Made by a program: the position numbers and the translations under genes. Source: CAZHZT01 sp964537285 (GTDB lineage Bacteria; Bacteroidota; Bacteroidia; Chitinophagales; Saprospiraceae). Taken from it: 64,000 nt of DNA. Shown one piece after another: positions 57,542 to 64,000 of this stretch; within the stretch, counting starts at the first letter, position 1, and the number at the start of each line of letters is the position of its first letter. The notes beneath the pieces are model-generated. The model had not been told where the DNA came from and ran no database searches. It saw only the letters and a list, made by a program, of their open reading frames with translations. The stretch is taken from NCBI GenBank assembly GCA_964537285.1, contig CAZHZT010000001.1, positions 62,001 to 126,000 of the forward strand. The letters run 5' to 3'.

Positions 57542-60468
57542 CTATAAGTTATTGTAAGTCAATCCTACGTAGTAGGTTCTTCCAATAAGTGGCCCGCCAC
57601 TAATGGTTTGATAACCATCGCCTACTAAGTTCGTTCCGCCAATTTTAAGCTGTGTATTGATATCCGGGAAAGTCCAGTTCAACTGCGCGTCTAAGGTACC
57701 GAAAGCAGGAACATTGCCGGTGCTGAAAGTACTTTCGTACAAGAATTCATCCTGCCAACGGTAAGCTAAACCAAAGCCAAGGTCTTTCCATACTCTTCGC
57801 CCATCAGTGCCTACGGTGAATCGGTGGTTAGGTGTGTTGAATTTTGCGATGAAGTCTTCATTGTCCAATTCAAAATCTGCGTAGGCATAATTACCGAAAA
57901 TATTCAATATTTTGCTGAGTTTGTAGTTTGCTCCGAGTGTAACACCGTAAGAAGTAACGTTTTCATCTACATTAGTAAATGCTTGCCAGAACGTTCCGGC
58001 TGGTACCGGTTGTTGTTGGTGCGTAGTGGCTTCTTTACCTACTACAGTAGCTTCTACAATAAAGTCTTCATAAAGATTGTAGTATAAGCGTTAAGGTCGA
58101 TGTCCAGTTTGCGGTCGATTAAGCGGGTACGGTAACCAAATTCAAAAGATTTCAATTTTTCTGGTTGAACGTAACTTAAATTTTGTGTTTTAAGAATCTG
58201 TCCGCATACATTGGGGTCGCCTCCTGCTAACAAGCATTGTTGATACTCTAAGAAAGAGCTGGAAGACCAGGCACCACCTTCATAGATACCATAGCGTTCA
58301 GCATTATCGCGGGTACCTCCAATATTGATGGCTGCCGCAGGGAAGTAAAGATATTGGTCTTGTGTGGATGGGTTTTGGAAACCTTCCTGATAAGCCACAC
58401 GGAAGATATGGTTACCCATATTATCGGGGCTCAACAAGACAGAAGCACGCGGAGAAACCTGACCGTCAAAGTTTTCGTTTTTATCGTATCGCAAAGATCC
58501 GGTTACTTTGACTTTATCGTCCAGAACTTTTTTAGATGCTTGTAAGTAGCCACCGTATTCGTCGATTTGAATCCGCTCAGGATTACCTGTGCCCTCAGGA
58601 TCTTCATTCAGAACCGTCGCATCGGTAAATAAATCGTATTGCCGCCAGTTACCACCTGCCTTCAATTCTACCAAATTATCGATTAGGTTGGAAAAGTCGT
58701 AGTTCAATTCTGCGTGGTAAACGCGAGAGTCATCGGTGAACCCAGCGCCCCCTTCATTGAGTTTTTTATTGCGTACATCATCAAATACACGTTGGGCCTC
58801 GTCGGAATTGATGTCAGGCACCGGGCTATTAGCCAACATTCTGGCAAAATCATGGGCTGCTAGTCGTTGCTCATCGGTGAAAGCACCTCCTACTGTTTGT
58901 GTCATATCCATTAACCAGACTGGAGCGAAGCCTTCTAGTAACCCCCCTGCATAGGCACCAGCGTAGTTTGCTGCCCATTCAGAAGCTGTAGGGGAGAAGC
59001 GTTCGCTGGCAAATCCGGCCAATGCACCTAAATTGTAGGAATCTCCTGCATCAGTTTGAGTCATATAGGCTCTGGCACTAAGTGTTGGGCTGGTTAATTC
59101 TAATTTGTGATTCTGTAAGGTGAAGTCTTTAATAACGAAGCGTTCGCTACCTTGAAGCACCCCTGTTCCTTGTCCGAATCGGTAGGTGTAGCTAGCTTCC
59201 CAATTATCATTAAATCGATAGTGCAAAGCTGCGTCCGCTTTTATACTTCCGACATCTCTGTTGTCAAGAAGGTCTTCTTCACGGAAACCGTCTCTGGTAA
59301 ACTGGATCGGGTTCAAAAGAGGTACGTTCGTGCTTAAGTATTGTGTCGCAAGGAGTTCTGCATATCCCGGGGGAACACCACCGGCAATAAATGCTTCGGT
59401 AAAGCCAGGAGTCAAAGCATCTACTACAGCATTGGTAAGGCTGGGATCGTTGAAAAATATTGGTATCTGTGTTTCATCGCCGTACAAGTGCATACCATCA
59501 AAGTTGGGAGCATCAACATTATCTCTTGTTAAGGTATTTCTATCCAAGGTATAATCGTTAGCTACCCAGTCTTGTGCCTCGAGGTAAGAAAAGTTCACTT
59601 TAAAGGCGAATCGGTCGTTGAGTTTTTGAGCATATCGCAAAGCCAAACTGGTGAATGGATCTGCTCCATTCGGTAAGTTTTCGGCATCCATAAAACTGTA
59701 TTTGGCTTGTGCACTCAGACCTGTGAATTCAAAAGGGGATTTGCTTTTCATTTGGAGGATACCATTAAAGGCATTGGGGCCATACAGGGCAGAAGCGGTA
59801 CCTGGGATGAGCTCGACGCTCTGAACGTCCAGCTCAGACATACCTGCCAGGTTACCAAGAGGGAAATTAAGAATTGGAGCTGAGTTATCAATACCATCTA
59901 CGAGTTGTACGAACCGGGTATTACCGGCAGAGGCAAAGCCCCTGGTATTTAAAGTGTTGAAGGTAAAACTTCCCTGATTACTGTGTACGCCAGGTAATTT
60001 GGCAATTTCATCATAAAAATCGGAGGTTGTGCTATTCTTGATTTGCTGTAATCTCAATGATTGGAGAGGCACACCGGTGTTTACGAAGTTATCCCACTTA
60101 GGATTACTACTGGTTGTTAACACGATGGCATCTAATTTGAAGGCGTCTATATTCAATCGGAATTCAACTTTTTGATCTTCATCGTTTACTATGATTTCTT
60201 GATCTTCATAACCGATATAAGAGCAACCTAAGGCAAAAGGTAATGGTTGGTTCGTTTTTAAAACAAACTCTCCATTTTCATTTGTAATACAACTAACATT
60301 CGGCGCTTCTTTAATACTTATGTAGGCGCTTACCAAGGGGAACGAATTCTCAGCATCGATTGCGCTACCTTTAATCCGTATTTGGGCTTGGACGTCCATA
60401 CTGAAGTAAAGAATGAACAATAAGCAGCCCAGTTTAAATAACATTCTCATGGCAACAAATTTTATCAT
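57542..60468 (-). pseudogene. TonB-dependent receptor, interrupted by a frameshift
   Basis: The receptor has a signal peptide (about 1-28, DVQAQ), a carboxypeptidase-regulatory-like domain (IRIKGSAIDAENSFPLVSAY), a plug (DEIAKLPGVHSNQG, VELIPGTASALYGPNAFNGI) and a long barrel ending TYYVGLTYNNL. The frame breaks near 58079-58087: DIDLNAY is followed by a shifted frame, which resumes as YNLYEDFIVEATVVGKEAT and runs without stops to the terminus. The break equals a 2-base (TA) duplication. The start at 60468 has a gagg ribosome-binding site. The gene is either recently inactivated, phase-variable or mis-sequenced. The ligand may be a phosphorus compound, given phoX downstream. Confidence 0.85.
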
Positions 60469-60727
60469 TAAAAAAACCTCAAACTGCCTGAGATAGGCAT
60501 TGACTTGAATTTTGAGCGATCCGGGATTTGAGCTATCGATAGTCTTATTGATCCCTTTTGGATTCACTTCAAAGGTGGGGGGATTTAAATCAAAAAGGTT
60601 AAGAGAAAAAGGACAAAAAAAGGGAAGTTCGTTGCGAATTGAGAATTGTATTCTGGTACAGGGGTTACACTGATTGTTTAAAAGATTGGAAATCAGCGAT
60701 GGAAATATAAAGAAATCTACAACTTAC

Positions 60728-60899
60728 CAGCGATTCTCGCTTTGAAAAATAAACGCGCCTACGGCGCGAAATTCCTTTTAGAGGGAAGCCGAAAGGGCTA
60801 TTTTGCGTAGCAAAATAGCCCTTTCGGCTTCCCTCTAAAGAAAATATCGCCGCGAAGCGGTGTAAATTTGGTTTTGGATTTCCAAAACGAGAATTACAG
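60728..60899 (+). mobile_element. Family E MITE, copy E5, with exact 9-bp target duplication
   Basis: 172 bp, identical in length to E2. The ends are cagcgattctcg and cgagaattacag. The flanking repeats acaacttac are exact (60719-60727 and 60900-60908). The right repeat contains the porV stop codon, so the insertion hit the very end of porV. Confidence 0.93.
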
Positions 60900-60904
60900 A
60901 CAAC

Positions 60905-62137
60905 TTACTCGTCAAATGCTTCAAAATCGAATAACAAAGAAAAACGAAGCGTATTATCTAAAGGATTACGTTGGTTCGTAGTTGGAACCAGATAAGAGAA
61001 GTTCAAACCAAACACGTTATATTTCAAGCCAAGGCCGACCGTAAAGAAACGGCGATTACCTTTTGTGCGGTGTTCTGTATAATAACCTGCTCTAACGGCG
61101 AATTGGTTATCGTACCAGTATTCTACACCCATTGAGAACATAAGCTCGCGCAATTCTTCTTCAAAACCACCTGGCGCATCACCAAATGAGTTTAGTACCC
61201 CTGAAAACATAGACTGTTCTTTGTAATCCGGAATACCTACTTCCCCTTCCACATCACAATCACCCGGTTCTTGCTCCAGGCATGGGGTCGGAACGAGTAG
61301 TTTGTTGACATCAGCGGCAAGCGTAAGTTTGTTGAAATCATCCAGGTTAATGGTCCATGCAGCACCTAAGCCAAGGTTAGCAGGGATAAAATCCCGGTTG
61401 ATAGATTCTGTATAAGTGATTTTGGTGCCAATATTAGTGATTGCCAAACCAACAGTCAGGTTAGATTCATTTCCATTGGTTTCTATGTCCGTATTGTAGG
61501 TGAATGCGATATCAGCTGCACCTGCTGTTCCGGGGTTAATTTGTACATTTCCGATTTGTTGGCCACCAGCCAGGTTTGAAAAAATGAACTTTGCTGTAAG
61601 TGATGCCGAAAAGTTATCGCCAAGCTTACGAGCATAAGCGCCTGCAAGTTCAAATTCATTGGGGCGACCAGTTCCCAGAGCCTGGCCTTGCTCATCAGTA
61701 AAGTTAATATCTCCTAAGGAGAAATAGCGAAGCGATAAACCCACCGTCTGGAATTCATCGAATTGCTTGTAAGCACTCAAATAAGCCATGTAAACATCCC
61801 TTAAGCCCAGAGCTCGGAGCCAGGGAGTATAAGTAACTGCAATTGCCAGGTCTTTTTCGGCAAAGGCCAGTTTAGAGGCATTAAAGTGCATAGCATTTGG
61901 ATCGGGTGAGGTTGCAACCCCTACATCCCCCATTGCTCCAGCCCGGGCATCGGGAACAATACGCAAAAATGGAACGGCCGTAACAATGGTGTTTACGCAT
62001 GGTGCGCCGCTTGCATCTTCCCACTCATTTGTTGATACATTGTACGAACAACCAAATGAAGACTGAGCGAAGGAATAACTTCCAACAAAGAGTAATGTTA
62101 TAACAGAAAGTAAAAATGTTAATGTATTTTTCCTCAT
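60905..62137 (-). CDS. porV: Type IX secretion outer-membrane protein PorV (LptO)
   Basis: A 410-aa beta-barrel of the FadL type that shuttles T9SS substrates from the SprA translocon to the attachment complex. The signal peptide ends YSFAQ (1-25). Typical PorV text follows: FLRIVPDARAGAMGDVGVATSPDPNAMHFN near residue 58, YTPWLRALGLRDVYMAYLS, and strands ending FSLLFDFEAFDE. It lies downstream of porU on the same strand, as in other Bacteroidota. A family E element has inserted at its stop codon. Confidence 0.95.
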   Translation of the reverse strand: MRKNTLTFLLSVITLLFVGSYSFAQSSFGCSYNVSTNEWEDASGAPCVNTIVTAVPFLRIVPDARAGAMGDVGVATSPDPNAMHFNASKLAFAEKDLAIAVTYTPWLRALGLRDVYMAYLSAYKQFDEFQTVGLSLRYFSLGDINFTDEQGQALGTGRPNEFELAGAYARKLGDNFSASLTAKFIFSNLAGGQQIGNVQINPGTAGAADIAFTYNTDIETNGNESNLTVGLAITNIGTKITYTESINRDFIPANLGLGAAWTINLDDFNKLTLAADVNKLLVPTPCLEQEPGDCDVEGEVGIPDYKEQSMFSGVLNSFGDAPGGFEEELRELMFSMGVEYWYDNQFAVRAGYYTEHRTKGNRRFFTVGLGLKYNVFGLNFSYLVPTTNQRNPLDNTLRFSLLFDFEAFDE

Positions 62138-62168
62138 GAGAATAAAACTTGATTCAATTAAAGTGGTG

Positions 62169-62176
62169 CAAATATA
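62169..62176 (-). promoter_or_regulatory. -7 element for porV
   Basis: The minus-strand sequence TATATTTG fits TAnnTTTG, 31 bases before the porV start, so porV can be transcribed apart from porU. Confidence 0.5.
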
Positions 62177-62342
62177 AGCAAAGTAAACCTCTGTTTATTA
62201 TCTTATGAACTCTAAACACAAAAATCTACACTTTAGTATGTCAGAGCTTAGTATTTTATGACAGGAAACTTCAGTAAAACCTAGTATTTGCGCACTGAAG
62301 TGGATTGAAAATCTTCTTTTCCCCATGATAAGAAAACTTTGT

Positions 62343-62408
62343 TTGCAGAGCTGCTCGTTTTTTTGATTTTTTCGAAGAAAAAATCAAAAAAAACGAGCAG
62401 CTCTGCAA
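62343..62408. terminator. Long hairpin between porU and porV
   Basis: A stem of about 31 base pairs with one bulge (ttgcagagctgctcg, T-run, gatttttt and complement) closes over a 3-base loop, 54 bases after the porU stop. It may end or attenuate the porU transcript. Confidence 0.75.
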
Positions 62409-62462
62409 TGAAAAATAATCCTGCCCGGGGCAAAGAACGGCTTTTTTAAGCAACTTCAGTAC

Positions 62463-64000
62463 TTATTTCAAAATAACCAGTTTTTCAAATTCACTTTCCG
62501 CATCTACCTGATTATTGGAGAGATCATTTACACCCACTTTAACCTTGTATAAATATACCCCTCTGGCCAAGTTGTCTCCATAATCGTCTTTCCCGTCCCA
62601 CTGTATTCTGTCATTGCGGGAAACCCGATCGCCGTTAGAAACAACTTGCCGGCGGATTGTTTTGACTAATTTCCCTGAAATCGTAAAAATTCTTATTTGT
62701 ACATCCATAACCTCTCCCTGAGAGCGGTTGTGTTTAAATTCAAAGTACGTATTTGTTGTAAATGGGTTGGGATAATTTAGTACCTGTTCCAGTGCCACTT
62801 CCTGTGAAGAAGCTACAACAAATTCAGTAAAACCAGTGCTGGAGTTGTTTGCCACATCCCACGCTTTTACAGTCATTCTATGCCTGCCCTCTTCGATATC
62901 AAATAATGGAAAACGAACCATTCCCCTTCTGTAATCATCTAATTCGGCTTCATAAAAGTCATTTAAAATATAAGCATTGGCTTGTTGATCATCTAGCGTA
63001 GCCGTTAAATCATGGCCTATACTGGCACCGACAATATTTATGCCGTTATCGTCAAATAGCTTAACTAATAATATAGGATCTTCATTAGTGATCCCTCCAA
63101 AAACAAAAGATTCAGAATTCATAAATACTTCCACTGTGGGGCCCTGATCATCGGTAAATGCGGTTTCTGAAGTTCCTCCAATAATAATTTCCTCGTTGTA
63201 GCCGGTCGCATCACGACTGCCATCCTGTGCATAATAACTTATTTTTCCATACCCAAACTGGTAATCTATATCCTTGGGAACTACAAAGGTAAAACTGAAT
63301 TGCCCGTTATTTACAGAAGCAGCTCCTTTGAAAAGAATGTTTTTCTGAAGTGTAAATGATCGGACTTTACTCTTTGCGTCCTGTCCTAGGGTTTGGAGCG
63401 TGTCTCGTTTATCATAAATGGTAGGGTAAACGATTCCATTAAAATCATTTAGAATATTGCCGTTTTCATCGGCAATAAAACCTTCGATAGTTACCTTATC
63501 TAAAGCCTTGAGCGTGTCTGCTTCAGCTGAACCGACAGCTTTTCCGTTAACGTTGGTCGTGATAACATCATAAGAAGGAATAGCGAGATACATAGAGGGG
63601 TCACCAACTACTGCAAATTTACGAGCGTTCGTCAGTAGCGTGTCCTCACTATTGCTGTTTTTGGCCAACCGAAGTACTTCCCCGATGGGTTGGTATTCAT
63701 TGTCAATTTTTTTAAATAAGAATTCGAAAGCAGAAGTGGTAAGTCGTTCATTAGAGAAAGCGTAAACAGCGCGTGTGGTAGTGAAAAGACCAATGGCTCC
63801 TCCCTTCTCATTTAATATTGCCAGCTCCCCGCCTGTTTCGTAATTAGGTTCGTCAAAGCCGGTGAAAGAACAGGTAGCTGTAACAAGCAAAGTAGGGCTA
63901 TCTTCATTCGTCCAACTGTTGATATCCGAGTTGGTAAGCACCCTTTCCTGTGCCCAACCCGTAGAACCACCGTGGCCCAGATAATTCATGACCAGGAGGC
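62463..64000 (-). CDS. porU: Type IX secretion sortase PorU (C25 family), partial at the right edge
   Basis: The C-terminal 512 codons of a gingipain-fold cysteine peptidase; the reading frame continues beyond the window, so the N-terminal part is missing. The catalytic His is in MNYLGHGGSTGW and the Cys in LLVTATCSFTGFDEP. After the peptidase domain come beta-sandwich domains and a C-terminal sorting-like domain (VLNYPNPFTTNTYFEF, YLYKVKVGV, FEKLVILK). PorU removes the sorting tail of T9SS cargo and attaches it to surface lipopolysaccharide. It lies upstream of porV. Confidence 0.95.
   Translation of the reverse strand, partial: LLVMNYLGHGGSTGWAQERVLTNSDINSWTNEDSPTLLVTATCSFTGFDEPNYETGGELAILNEKGGAIGLFTTTRAVYAFSNERLTTSAFEFLFKKIDNEYQPIGEVLRLAKNSNSEDTLLTNARKFAVVGDPSMYLAIPSYDVITTNVNGKAVGSAEADTLKALDKVTIEGFIADENGNILNDFNGIVYPTIYDKRDTLQTLGQDAKSKVRSFTLQKNILFKGAASVNNGQFSFTFVVPKDIDYQFGYGKISYYAQDGSRDATGYNEEIIIGGTSETAFTDDQGPTVEVFMNSESFVFGGITNEDPILLVKLFDDNGINIVGASIGHDLTATLDDQQANAYILNDFYEAELDDYRRGMVRFPLFDIEEGRHRMTVKAWDVANNSSTGFTEFVVASSQEVALEQVLNYPNPFTTNTYFEFKHNRSQGEVMDVQIRIFTISGKLVKTIRRQVVSNGDRVSRNDRIQWDGKDDYGDNLARGVYLYKVKVGVNDLSNNQVDAESEFEKLVILK

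Overview
The window looks like chromosomal DNA from a member of the Bacteroidota, most likely a Saprospiria-like lineage. The support is a type IX secretion (T9SS) gene set (PorP/SprF, PorU, PorV and proteins with T9SS C-terminal sorting domains), a TonB-dependent receptor, DUF5916, DUF2723 and DUF4834 proteins, and several promoters of the Bacteroidota form TTTG/TTG-N19-20-TAnnTTTG. The placement below phylum is inference. There is one RNA gene, an initiator tRNA-Met at 51214-51286, and no rRNA.

Layout. 0.2-4.3 kb: a hypothetical protein, YraN, ribosomal protein L31 (type B), a GlmU-like nucleotidyltransferase and a spermidine-synthase-like protein. 4.4-8.4 kb: an unfamiliar cluster of two membrane-TPR paralogues, a YbjN-like protein, and a fusion of a trypsin-like fold lacking all three catalytic residues, a zinc ribbon and a YbjN domain. 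8.7-15 kb: PorP/SprF, bactofilin, AtpZ, a small membrane protein, a biotin carrier protein, a site-2 protease and an acyl-CoA dehydrogenase. 15.8-25.5 kb: OmpA-family protein, methyltransferase, CoA-binding protein, pyruvate dehydrogenase E2, RecR, a glycosyltransferase fused to a degenerate sugar-phosphate transferase, and a SulP transporter. 25.6-32.7 kb: BASS transporter, astacin-like protease, DUF5916 protein and three small envelope proteins. 32.9-45 kb: Mfd, a serpin lipoprotein, a T9SS cargo protein, a repeat-rich surface protein, an ECF sigma factor, HtpG, an M28 peptidase and RpiB. 45.3-51 kb: DUF2723 protein, DUF4834 protein, and a phosphoglycosyltransferase with a DegT aminotransferase. 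51-64 kb: tRNA, a transposase remnant, an S8 protease with a T9SS tail, PhoX, a frameshifted TonB receptor, and PorV and PorU (PorU runs off the right edge).

The most striking non-coding signal is the density of dispersed palindromic elements in intergenic space. I separate several families, labelled A-H by me. Family A is about 112 bp and almost wholly palindromic; four copies have exact 7-bp target duplications and a fifth has a 6/7 match. Its arms carry compensatory substitutions. Family E is 172 bp and shows exact 9-bp target duplications at two copies; one of these has an unoccupied paralogous site elsewhere in the window. These behave as non-autonomous transposable elements (MITEs). No matching transposase is in the window. 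In addition, several genes end in long perfect palindromes (64-91 bp, loop 0-3 nt) of unique sequence that probably act as terminators.

Functionally the window mixes housekeeping genes with envelope biogenesis. PorU/PorV and PorP belong to the secretion machinery that would export the S8 protease and the 38.3-kb cargo protein. The glycan genes at 49-51 kb and 21.5 kb probably feed surface polysaccharide or glycoconjugate synthesis.
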